Source: Betaproteobacteria bacterium (GTDB lineage Bacteria > Pseudomonadota > Gammaproteobacteria > Burkholderiales > Casimicrobiaceae). Taken from it: a stretch of 64,000 nt of DNA. Positions 57,225 through 64,000 of the stretch are shown one piece after another. The stretch spans positions 20,882 through 84,881 of the forward strand of contig JAOUIA010000006.1 of NCBI GenBank assembly GCA_029884335.1. The letters run 5' to 3'. Within the stretch, counting starts at the first letter, position 1. Each line of letters opens with the position of its first letter. Below the pieces are notes generated by a model. The model saw only the letters and a program-made list of their open reading frames with translations, was not told the origin of the DNA and did not search any database. The position numbers and the translations under genes are program-made.

Positions 57225-58862
57225 TTGATCGAACCCATCATGTCGTGGGTGCGGGGGCTGTCCGACCCGCTGCGCAGCGCGTCGCTCGCCGATCGCTGGA
57301 TCGCCGCGCTGCCCACCGGCAACGCATTGGCGGTGCAGAAGGAGGTGCTGGACCTCGTCGCCGACTTTCCCGGCGCGCGCCGCGAGATCGTGCCGGGACA
57401 GGCGGAGGCGCTGCTGCGCATCGACGCGCGGCTCGAGCCGGTGCTCGCCGAGCTGACGCGCAAGTACACGGCGACCTACCAGAAGAGCACCGCCGTCGAG
57501 TCGCGCCTGTGGCACTCGGTGTTCGACGTCGTCAAGGCCTTCGTCGCGGCGTACCACGCGACGCTGAAGGCCGGCTATCCGCGCGCGGAGAACAAGCGCT
57601 GGCGCGCGGTGCTGCCCTGGGTGCTGGTGCGGCTCGCGCACTACAAGGGCATCGACGGCAAGTTCCGGCTGTTCCGCTACGGGCACTGGGTCCCCGCGCA
57701 GTGGCGGGAGTTCCACGAGCTCTACGAGTTCGCGCGCATGCGCGGTTGGCAGCGCGAGCAGCTGGTCTACGGCGCGGCTGCGTTCGCGCGCCCCGGCGTG
57801 TCGTTCGAGCAGGAGTACCTGAAGGCGCTGATGCTGATGCGCCTCGACTCCGGGAGCTTCACGCCCGACCAGGTCGAGTGGGTCGCGCGCCAGCTCGACG
57901 ACTGGGTGCCGTCGCTCGCGCTGCAGCCGCCGCCGGGCGAGGGGGCGCAGTTCTACGTCGACCTGACCGGGACGCAGGGCCTGCGCCGGCGCGACCGGCC
58001 GAACGTCGCCGGGCGCGTGCAGATGCTCGACGCCGGGCCGGCGTATGCCCGCGTCGTCGAGCAGCTGCGCTGGCTGCCCGAGCAGGACGACGAGGTGACC
58101 AAGCCGGGCGAGCTGCCGGCGCGCGAGCAGCGGCTGCTGCTGATGCGGCTCGCTTCGCTGTTCGGCCCGGACGCGATCGCGCACGCGCCGCGCGCCGAGC
58201 GCGTCCGCACCGAGGGCGAGGTGCGCGTCGTGGTCGGCCTGCAGGCGCTCACCCGCGCGATCGCCGAGATCGAGAAGCTGCCGGAAGGCGAGCGGCCGCC
58301 CGGCGTCGCCGCGAGCTTCGACGAGGTCACGCAGATCGCGAACCCAACGGCGGCGAACCCGGAGTCGGTCGCGCGGCGCATCCGCGGGTCGACGTGGCGG
58401 ATGGTCGACCGCAGCGACACCGGTTGCCGTCTTTCCGCGCCCGGCAAGGATGCCCCGGCGCGGCTGGGCGAGCTGATCGCCATCCAGGAGGCCGACGCAT
58501 GGGTGCTGGGTGTCGTGCGCCGCATGCAGCGGCTGGAGGTCGACCGGGTCACCGTCGGCGTCGAGATCGTCGCCCGCAGGCTGGTCCGCGTGCTGATGCG
58601 AACGTGGAGCAATCCGAACGACGGCGAGTTGCACGACGGCGGCGACCGGCCCTTCTTCGGCGTCTACCTCCCCGCGCACAGCGACAACCGCGCCTCCGCC
58701 CAGCGCAGCCTGATCGGCCCCGACGAGCGCTTCCTGACCGGCGGCATGGTCGAGCTCGACACCGGCAACGCCCGCTACCTGATCCGCTTCACGCAGATCC
58801 TCGAGCGCCAGGCGGGATGGGCCTGGGCGCTGTTCAACGCGGTGCGCAAGCTCTCGTCCTAG
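57225..58862 (+). CDS. Large uncharacterised protein with PilZ-like C-terminal region
   Basis: A 545-residue soluble protein. The first 370 residues are helical with no motif I can name (ALAVQKEVLDLVADFPG..., KRWRAVLPWVLVRLAHYKGIDGKFRLFRYGHWVPAQWRE). The C-terminal 150 residues look like a beta barrel with RGSTWRMVDRSDTGCRLSAP: D-x-S-x-x-G after an Arg matches half of the PilZ cyclic-di-GMP motif, followed by LGVVRRMQRLEVDRVTVGVEIVAR. A PilZ-type sensor is plausible but unproven. Start TTG 57225 has GGAGG 3 bp ahead; ATG 57240 is the alternative. It lies 42 bp after pmbA. Confidence 0.75.
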   Translation: MIEPIMSWVRGLSDPLRSASLADRWIAALPTGNALAVQKEVLDLVADFPGARREIVPGQAEALLRIDARLEPVLAELTRKYTATYQKSTAVESRLWHSVFDVVKAFVAAYHATLKAGYPRAENKRWRAVLPWVLVRLAHYKGIDGKFRLFRYGHWVPAQWREFHELYEFARMRGWQREQLVYGAAAFARPGVSFEQEYLKALMLMRLDSGSFTPDQVEWVARQLDDWVPSLALQPPPGEGAQFYVDLTGTQGLRRRDRPNVAGRVQMLDAGPAYARVVEQLRWLPEQDDEVTKPGELPAREQRLLLMRLASLFGPDAIAHAPRAERVRTEGEVRVVVGLQALTRAIAEIEKLPEGERPPGVAASFDEVTQIANPTAANPESVARRIRGSTWRMVDRSDTGCRLSAPGKDAPARLGELIAIQEADAWVLGVVRRMQRLEVDRVTVGVEIVARRLVRVLMRTWSNPNDGELHDGGDRPFFGVYLPAHSDNRASAQRSLIGPDERFLTGGMVELDTGNARYLIRFTQILERQAGWAWALFNAVRKLSS

Positions 58863-58951
58863 GACACGACCGACCGGCCCGCCGGACTGGCGACCGGCTC
58901 CTTGGGGGCGCTTCGTCGCCGAAACCCGTTGTCGCGGCAGCCCCCAGCCCC

Positions 58952-58957
58952 TAGAAT
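58952..58957 (+). promoter_or_regulatory. Probable -10 box (TAGAAT) of the TRAP binding-protein gene
   Basis: TAGAAT 58 bp before the ATG at 59016, the only AT-rich hexamer in the 153-bp spacer. Confidence 0.45.
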
Positions 58958-59015
58958 CCCGGGCTGTCTCTCGTCAGGCATCCTGGCGGTCAACCACGCT
59001 GAACAAGGGGGAGTC

Positions 59016-60161
59016 ATGGAGCGTCGCTCGTTCATCAAGCACACCGGCCTTGCCGGCATCCTCGCGGCGGGATCGGCGCCGGCATTCGCGCAGGCGGCGC
59101 CCGCCGTCAAGTGGCGCTGCGCGTCGAGCTTCCCGAAGAGCCTCGACACGATCTACGGCGCGGGCGAGGTCATGGCAAAGACCGTCAGCGACGTGACGGG
59201 CGGCAAGTTCCAGATCCAGGTCTTCGCGGCAGGTGAGATCGTGCCCGGCCTTCAGGTAGCCGACGCCGTGCAGAACGGCACGGTCGAGTGCGGCCACACC
59301 GCTCCCTACTATTACGTGGGCAAGGACCCGACGTTCGCGTTCGGCACCGCGATCCCGTTCGGCCTCAACCAGCGCCAGTACGACGCGTGGTGGTTCTACG
59401 GCGGCGGCGAGCAGCTCTTCAACGACTTCCTCAAGAGCTACGGCATCACGTCGATGCTCTGCGGGAACACGGGCGCGCAGATGGGCGGCTGGTTCCGCAA
59501 GGAGCTCAAGACGGTCGCCGACCTCAAGGGCCTCAAGTACCGCATCGGCGGCTTCGCCGGCCAGGTGCTGGCCAAGCTCGGCGTCGTGCCGCAGCAGATC
59601 GCCGGCGGCGAGATCTACCCGGCGCTGGAGAAGGGGACGATCGACGCGGCCGAGTGGGTCGGGCCGTACGACGACGAGAAGCTCGGCTTCAACAAGGTCG
59701 CGAAGTTCTACTACTACCCCGGCTGGTGGGAGGGCGGCCCCGCGCTGCACGTGTTCGCCAACACGGCGAAGTACAACGAGTTGCCCGCGGACTACAAGGC
59801 CGCGCTGCTCGCTGGCTGCCACGCCGGCAACACGCACATGATGGCCAAGTACGACGCGCTCAATCCCGCCGCGCTTCGCCGGCTGGTTGCCGGCGGCACG
59901 CAGCTGCGCCCGTTCCCGCGCGCCATGATGGACGCGTGCTACAAGGCCGCGCTGGAGCTGTACGCGGAAACGTCCGCCAAGAACGCGAACTTCAAGAAGA
60001 TCTACGACAACATGCTCGCGTTCCAGAAGGAGCAGCTGCTGTGGTTCCGCGTGACCGAAGGCACGTTCGACCAGTACATGGCCTCCACGAGCCAGCAGCA
60101 GGCGCCGGCGAAGGCCGCGCCCGCCCCGGCGAAGGCTGCGCCCGCCCCGGCGAAGAAGTAG
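59016..60161 (+). CDS. dctP: TRAP transporter solute-binding protein (DctP family, TakP-like)
   Basis: A 381-residue periplasmic binding protein. The signal has a Tat-type twin-Arg start (ERRSFIKHTGLAG) and cleavage after AFAQA. The DctP fold shows GEVMAKTVSDVTGGKFQIQVFAAGEIVPGLQ, KGLKYRIGGFAGQVLAKLG (the substrate-gripping Arg) and ALEKGTIDAAEWVGPYDDEKLGF, close to TakP-type alpha-keto-acid binders. The C-terminus ends in an Ala-Pro-Lys repeat. GGGGGAG lies 6 bp ahead of the ATG. It converges on its permease genes across a shared terminator. Confidence 0.92.
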   Translation: MERRSFIKHTGLAGILAAGSAPAFAQAAPAVKWRCASSFPKSLDTIYGAGEVMAKTVSDVTGGKFQIQVFAAGEIVPGLQVADAVQNGTVECGHTAPYYYVGKDPTFAFGTAIPFGLNQRQYDAWWFYGGGEQLFNDFLKSYGITSMLCGNTGAQMGGWFRKELKTVADLKGLKYRIGGFAGQVLAKLGVVPQQIAGGEIYPALEKGTIDAAEWVGPYDDEKLGFNKVAKFYYYPGWWEGGPALHVFANTAKYNELPADYKAALLAGCHAGNTHMMAKYDALNPAALRRLVAGGTQLRPFPRAMMDACYKAALELYAETSAKNANFKKIYDNMLAFQKEQLLWFRVTEGTFDQYMASTSQQQAPAKAAPAPAKAAPAPAKK

Positions 60162-60182
60162 CGATACCTGCCGCGCTACGGG

Positions 60183-60208
60183 AAAGGGCCCCTCGCGGGG
60201 CCCTTTTT
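60183..60208. terminator. Bidirectional terminator between dctP and dctM
   Basis: Perfect 10-bp stem AAAGGGCCCC (60183-60192) / GGGGCCCTTT (60197-60206) with loop TCGC, T-rich tail on both strands (CCCTTTTTCG forward). It serves both converging TRAP transcripts. Confidence 0.88.
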
Positions 60209-60243
60209 CGTTGCTGCCGACGGACGGGACGCGCGGCCGCCGG

Positions 60244-61938
60244 CTACTTCGCCTTGAGCTGGTTCATCAGGTCCTCGTTGCCCTTGTCGGCGTCCTTCTG
60301 CTGCTCGTCCAGCATGTCCTTCAGCGGGTCGCCGGACTTTTCCGCCGGCGCCTGCTGCGCGTCCGGCTCGCTTCCGAACGCCGGCACCTCGATGCGGACG
60401 TCGTCGAGGTCGAGGTCGCGCTGCTTGTCGAGGAACATCGTGACCTGGTGCGGGAACGCGACGACCAGCGCGACGAGCACGAGCTGCAGGACGACCCAGG
60501 GGATCGCCCCCCAATAGATGTCCGAGCTCTTCACCTCCTTCGGCGCGACGCCGCGCAGGTAGAACAGCGCGAAGCCGAACGGCGGGTGCATGAACGAGGT
60601 CTGCAGGTTCACGCACAGCATCACGCCGAACCAGATCAGCGCCGCGTCCTCGCCCACGACCGGCGTGAGCAGCGTCTTCGCGATCGGCGCGAGCAGCGGC
60701 ACGATGATGAAGACGATCTCGAAGAAGTCGAGGAAGAACGCGATGAAGAAGACGAACAGGTTGACGACCAGCAGGAAGCCCCACACGCCGCCGGGCAGGT
60801 CCGTGAGCAGGTGCTCGAGCCAGCGCCCGCCGTCCACGCCCTGGAAGACGATCGAGAAGCAGGTCGACCCGATGAGGATGAAGATCACCATCGCCGTGAG
60901 GCGCATCGTCGCCTCGAGCGCGCGGAGCAGCAGCGCGCGCAGCTCCGGGATGAACAGGCCCTCGGCGCACAGCCAGAGAACCGCCGCGTAGAGGACGGCA
61001 ACCGCAAGCTGGAACGGCGGCGACTTGAACGCGTACGAACCGATCGCGCCGGCGACGGCGGCGGCGATGAGCCCGACGATCGCGACGGTGCGGCCGGCGC
61101 GGGAGAGCTTGGGGTGGCGAATCACCGCGAGCACGGTGGCGCCGATCGTGCCCATCGCGCCCCCCTCGGTCGGGGTGGCGAGTCCCATCAGCAGCGTGCC
61201 GAGGACGAGGAAGATGAGGACGCCGGCCGGGAGGATGCCCATCAGCGCCTTCTTCCACAGCGCCCAGCCGCGCAGCGTCAGGTCTTCCCGCGGGATCGCC
61301 GGCACCCACTCGGGCCTGAACACGCTGACCAGGAACGTGAACAAGATGAACAGCAGCACCTGCAGGAGCGACGGTCCCCAGGCGCCGAGGTACATGTCGC
61401 CGACCGACCGGCCGAGCTGGTCGGCGAGCACCACGAGCACCAGCGACGGCGGGACGAGCTGCGTGATCGTCCCCGACGCCGCCAGCACGCCCGTCGCGTA
61501 GCGCATGTTGTACTTGTAGCGCATCATCACCGGCAGCGAGATGAGCGCCATCGCGATGACCTGCGCGGCGACGGTGCCGGTGATCGCGCCGAGGATGAAG
61601 CCGACGATGATGACGGAGTAGCCGAGCCCGCCGCGCAGCGATCCGAACAGCTGGCCCATCGAGTCGAGCATGTCCTCGGCGAGGCCGCACTTCTCGAGTA
61701 TCGCGCCCATCATCGTGAAGAACGGAATCGCCAGCAGCAGCTCGTTGGCGATGACGCTGCCGAAGATGCGCCCGGGGATCGCCTGCAGGAACGAGGGCTC
61801 GAAGAATCCGTGTGCGATCGACACGAAGCCGAACGCCAGCCCGAGCGCCGCGAGCGAGAACGCCACCGGGAACCCGATCAGCATGATCAGGACGAGACCG
61901 GCGAACATGAGCGGCGGCATCCACTCGAGCGGTATCAC
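60244..61938 (-). CDS. dctM: TRAP transporter large permease subunit
   Basis: A 564-residue membrane protein with 12-13 segments, starting at GTG 61938 that overlaps the small-subunit stop. Family marks: MLIGFPVAFSLAALG, AIPFFTMMGAILEKCGLAEDMLDSMGQLFGSLRGGLGYS, GAITGTVAAQVIAMALISLPVMMRYKY, and LLMGLATPTEGGAMG. It is longer than the usual 430 residues: an extra pair of segments near 290-345 and a charged, Gln/Asp-rich cytoplasmic tail (about 505-564), as in large TRAP permeases of the alpha-keto-acid/mannitol-like class. Confidence 0.92.
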   Translation of the reverse strand: MIPLEWMPPLMFAGLVLIMLIGFPVAFSLAALGLAFGFVSIAHGFFEPSFLQAIPGRIFGSVIANELLLAIPFFTMMGAILEKCGLAEDMLDSMGQLFGSLRGGLGYSVIIVGFILGAITGTVAAQVIAMALISLPVMMRYKYNMRYATGVLAASGTITQLVPPSLVLVVLADQLGRSVGDMYLGAWGPSLLQVLLFILFTFLVSVFRPEWVPAIPREDLTLRGWALWKKALMGILPAGVLIFLVLGTLLMGLATPTEGGAMGTIGATVLAVIRHPKLSRAGRTVAIVGLIAAAVAGAIGSYAFKSPPFQLAVAVLYAAVLWLCAEGLFIPELRALLLRALEATMRLTAMVIFILIGSTCFSIVFQGVDGGRWLEHLLTDLPGGVWGFLLVVNLFVFFIAFFLDFFEIVFIIVPLLAPIAKTLLTPVVGEDAALIWFGVMLCVNLQTSFMHPPFGFALFYLRGVAPKEVKSSDIYWGAIPWVVLQLVLVALVVAFPHQVTMFLDKQRDLDLDDVRIEVPAFGSEPDAQQAPAEKSGDPLKDMLDEQQKDADKGNEDLMNQLKAK

Positions 61939-62474
61939 TGCAGCGGCCTCTCGTAGCGGGTGTCGAGGTGGACGTATCCGCGCAGCGCGGCGACGCGCTT
62001 GATCAGTTCGGAGACGCCCTGCAGAGCGACCAGCACGAACCCGGCGACCAGCAGGAACTTGACCGGCCACCGGATCAGCCCACCGGCGTTCATCGACACT
62101 TCCTGGATCGTCCACGACTCGCGGAAGAACGGCCACGCGAACCAGGCGATCAGCAGCATCGACGGTATCAGGAACACGATCGTGCCGAGGACGTCGACCC
62201 ACTCGCGGCCGCGGTCGGAGAGCTGCGTGTAGACGAGGTCCACGCGGACGTGCTCGTTGACGCGCAGCGTGTGCGACGCGCCGAGCAGCACCATCGCGGC
62301 GAACAGGTACCACTGGATCTCGAGCCAGGCGTTGCTCGAGAGGTCGAACGCGTAGCGCATCATCGCGTTGCCCGCGCTGATCACCACCGCGAGGAAGACG
62401 CAGGCGTCGGCGACGCGGCCGAGGGCGCGGTTGAAGCGGTCGATGCCGCGCGACAGGGCGAGCAGCGCCTTCAG
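61935..62474 (-). CDS. dctQ: TRAP transporter small permease subunit, CTG start
   Basis: DctQ subunit with four membrane segments. The first ATG/GTG in frame (62387) would cut off the first membrane helix. In frame upstream the sequence continues KALLALSRGIDRFNRALGRV and ADACVFLAVVISAGNAMMRY, normal for DctQ, and is preceded by a perfect AGGAGG (62485-62480), 5-nt spacer, then CTG at 62474. With CTG the product is 179 residues, the family size. The stop overlaps the large-subunit GTG. The CTG start is inferred from sequence; a sequencing error is the alternative. Confidence 0.85.
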   Translation of the reverse strand: MKALLALSRGIDRFNRALGRVADACVFLAVVISAGNAMMRYAFDLSSNAWLEIQWYLFAAMVLLGASHTLRVNEHVRVDLVYTQLSDRGREWVDVLGTIVFLIPSMLLIAWFAWPFFRESWTIQEVSMNAGGLIRWPVKFLLVAGFVLVALQGVSELIKRVAALRGYVHLDTRYERPLQ

Positions 62475-62646
62475 GGGTTCCTCCTGGCTCGAACGCGGCG
62501 GCCGTCTTCCCGCGGCCCTGCGCCGCCCGCAAGGCGGGCGTCCCGATTATACGAGCGCTTCGGTCGGCGGGTGCCCGGGGCTGCGGCCGCAGTGGCGATT
62601 CGCAAGCCCGGAGCTTGCGCACCACGGCGGTGCGCCGTCCCGGTGC
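62475..62646. other. Divergent spacer dctQ / glyA
   Basis: No gene. Minus-strand CGTATAATCGGG (a TATAAT at about 62549-62544) lies about 70 bp ahead of the dctQ CTG and is the likely -10 of the TRAP permease operon. The 62560-62640 stretch contains TGCCCGGGGCTGCGGCCGCA, GC-rich with small dyads of no clear role. Confidence 0.5.
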
Positions 62647-62652
62647 TAGAAT
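62647..62652 (+). promoter_or_regulatory. Probable -10 box (TAGAAT) of glyA
   Basis: TAGAAT followed by TTCGAATTGC, 55 bp before the glyA ATG. In some relatives glyA has a glycine-related leader; no riboswitch fold was seen here. Confidence 0.5.
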
Positions 62653-62706
62653 TTCGAATTGCTTTCGCCCATGGCGCCGTCCCGCGCGGCTGCCACTCCT
62701 GCGCCC

Positions 62707-63954
62707 ATGTTCGCCCGCTCGCTCCCGCTCGCGCAGTCCGATCCCGACGTCTGGGCCGCCATCGCCGCGGAGAACCGGCGCCAGGAGGAGCACGTCGAGC
62801 TCATCGCGTCGGAGAACTACGCGAGCCCCGCGGTGCTGGCGGCGCAGGGCTCGCAGCTCACCAACAAGTACGCCGAGGGCTACCCGGGCAAGCGCTACTA
62901 CGGCGGCTGCGAGCACGTCGACGTCGCCGAGCAGCTGGCCATCGACCGCGCGAAGAAGCTGTTCGGCGCGCCGTTCGCCAATGTGCAGCCGCACTCGGGC
63001 GCGCAGGCGAACCAGGCGGTCTACTTCGCCGCGCTCAAGCCCGGCGACACGATCCTCGGCATGAGCCTGCCCGAGGGCGGGCACCTGACGCACGGCTCGC
63101 CCGTCAACGTCTCGGGAAAGTGGTTCAACGTGGTGCCCTATGGCCTCGCCGCGGACACCGAGCTGATCGACTACGAAGCCGCGGAGGCGCTCGCGCACCG
63201 GCACAAGCCGAAGCTCGTGCTCGCCGGCGCGTCGGCGTACTCGCGCGTCATCGACTGGAAGCGCTTCCGCGCCATCGCCGACTCGGTCGGCGCGAAGCTG
63301 ATGGTCGACATGGCGCACTACGCGGGGCTGGTCGCGGCCGGCCTGTACCCGAGCCCCGTCGGCATCGCCGACTTCGTCACCTCGACCACGCACAAGACGC
63401 TGCGCGGCCCGCGCGGCGGGCTGATCCTGGCCGCGGCCGGGTACGAGAAGGCGATCAACTCCGCGGTCTTCCCCGGCTGGCAGGGGGGGCCGCTGATGCA
63501 CGTCATCGCCGCGAAGGCGGTCGCGTTCGGCGAGGCGCTGAAGCACGACTTCAAGGTCTACCAGGAGCGCGTGCTGGAGAACGCCCGCGTGCTCGCGCGC
63601 GTGCTCGCCGACCGCGGCCTGCGCATCGTCTCCGGCGGCACCGACTCGCACATGTTCCTCGTCGACCTGCGGCCGAAGGGCATCACGGGCAAGGACGCCG
63701 AGGCGGCGCTCGCGCAGGCGCACATCACCGTCAACAAGAACGCCATTCCCAACGACCCCGAGAAGCCGTTCGTCACTTCGGGCATCCGCATCGGCAGCCC
63801 GGCGATGACCACGCGCGGCTTCGGCGAGATCGAGAGCGAGGAGCTCGCGCACCTGATCGCCGACGTTCTCGAGCATCCGCGCGACGGGTCCGCCATCGCG
63901 AAGGTGCGGGGGAAGGTGGCGCAGATGACGGCGAAGTTTCCGGTGTACGGCTGA
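62707..63954 (+). CDS. glyA: Serine hydroxymethyltransferase
   Basis: A 415-residue PLP enzyme that makes glycine and methylene-tetrahydrofolate from serine. Lys230 in [14 protein letters not shown] binds [41 protein letters not shown] and [14 protein letters not shown] are standard. Start ATG 62707 gives the exact family size; ATGs at 62671 and a TTG at 62659 would add an unusual Ala/Pro-rich leader. Usually nrdR follows glyA in betaproteobacteria; the window ends in a repeat before it can be seen. Confidence 0.97.
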   Translation: MFARSLPLAQSDPDVWAAIAAENRRQEEHVELIASENYASPAVLAAQGSQLTNKYAEGYPGKRYYGGCEHVDVAEQLAIDRAKKLFGAPFANVQPHSGAQANQAVYFAALKPGDTILGMSLPEGGHLTHGSPVNVSGKWFNVVPYGLAADTELIDYEAAEALAHRHKPKLVLAGASAYSRVIDWKRFRAIADSVGAKLMVDMAHYAGLVAAGLYPSPVGIADFVTSTTHKTLRGPRGGLILAAAGYEKAINSAVFPGWQGGPLMHVIAAKAVAFGEALKHDFKVYQERVLENARVLARVLADRGLRIVSGGTDSHMFLVDLRPKGITGKDAEAALAQAHITVNKNAIPNDPEKPFVTSGIRIGSPAMTTRGFGEIESEELAHLIADVLEHPRDGSAIAKVRGKVAQMTAKFPVYG

Positions 63955-63955
63955 T

Positions 63956-64000
63956 CAGGGAACAGGGAACAGGGAACAGGGAACAGGGAACAGGGAACAG
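63956..64000. repeat. 7-bp tandem repeat (GGGAACA) running off the window
   Basis: Six units of GGGAACA starting at 63957, right after the glyA stop, continue to the last base. Copies are identical. The full length is unknown because the window ends here. Confidence 0.95.

Noticed and set aside
60244..63876. Minus-strand frame joining dctM, dctQ region and the antisense of glyA into one 1210-codon reading frame
   Set aside because: Only the part below 61938 has TRAP permease homology; the rest is antisense of glyA.

Overview
This 64-kb window is chromosomal DNA from a very GC-rich (about 70%) betaproteobacterium, most likely a Burkholderiales/Rhodocyclales-type lineage. The evidence is gene content and order: a bamC - metallo-hydrolase pair, lptF/lptG divergent from pepA-holC, yjgA(darP)-mog divergent from pmbA, rplU-rpmA, and a PEP-CTERM/XrtA-type exopolysaccharide block with prsK/prsR. 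No phage, plasmid, insertion-sequence or CRISPR genes were recognised. Most of the window is dense housekeeping sequence broken by several families of intergenic palindromic repeats.

Layout. 1-7.2 kb: end of bamC, an MBL-fold hydrolase, purC, a repeat, an uncharacterised ORF overlapping a RoxA/YcfD-type ribosomal oxygenase, a SlyD-like FKBP isomerase, and mutS. 7.5-16.4 kb: exopolysaccharide block (polysaccharide deacetylase, sugar transferase, PrsK kinase, PrsR sigma-54-type regulator with a degenerate GAFTGA loop, and a TviB/TviC-like pair for UDP-uronate synthesis). 16.4-23.4 kb: tRNA-Pro(CGG), ispB, rplU-rpmA, a tandem repeat block, a stand-alone TrpB2, an unknown ORF and lptG-lptF. 23.5-35 kb: pepA-holC, a low-complexity protein, then a Fur-like regulator with a LolD/MacB-type ABC transporter carrying a His-rich loop, a two-DTG retropepsin-like exported protein and a DUF3299 exported protein (a probable metal/zinc-stress cassette), an alpha/beta hydrolase and valS.

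35-49.6 kb: MFS exporter, MipA/OmpV-type porin-like protein, rlmM (no canonical start codon for its conserved N-terminus), an RhlE-type helicase, typA, an exported five-haem cytochrome c divergent from an overlapping response regulator - histidine kinase - DUF2891 operon, and an AmmeMemoRadiSam pair in which the MEMO1-like and AMMECR1 parts are fused. 49.6-64 kb: rmuC-mtfA, a small exported protein, a TerC/Alx protein, an EamA transporter, mog, darP, pmbA, a large protein with a PilZ-like C-terminus, a TRAP transporter whose binding protein converges on its two permease genes (the small permease apparently starting at CTG), and glyA. The window ends inside a 7-bp tandem repeat.

The best leads for new biology are the Fur/ABC/retropepsin/DUF3299 cassette, the PrsR loop substitution, the non-canonical starts of dctQ and rlmM, the TATAAT-N7-ATG (probably leaderless) promoters of mutS and the ribosomal oxygenase, and the dispersed palindromic repeats, one of which sits inside an operon. 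All calls rest on reading the sequence and on family knowledge; no database search was run.
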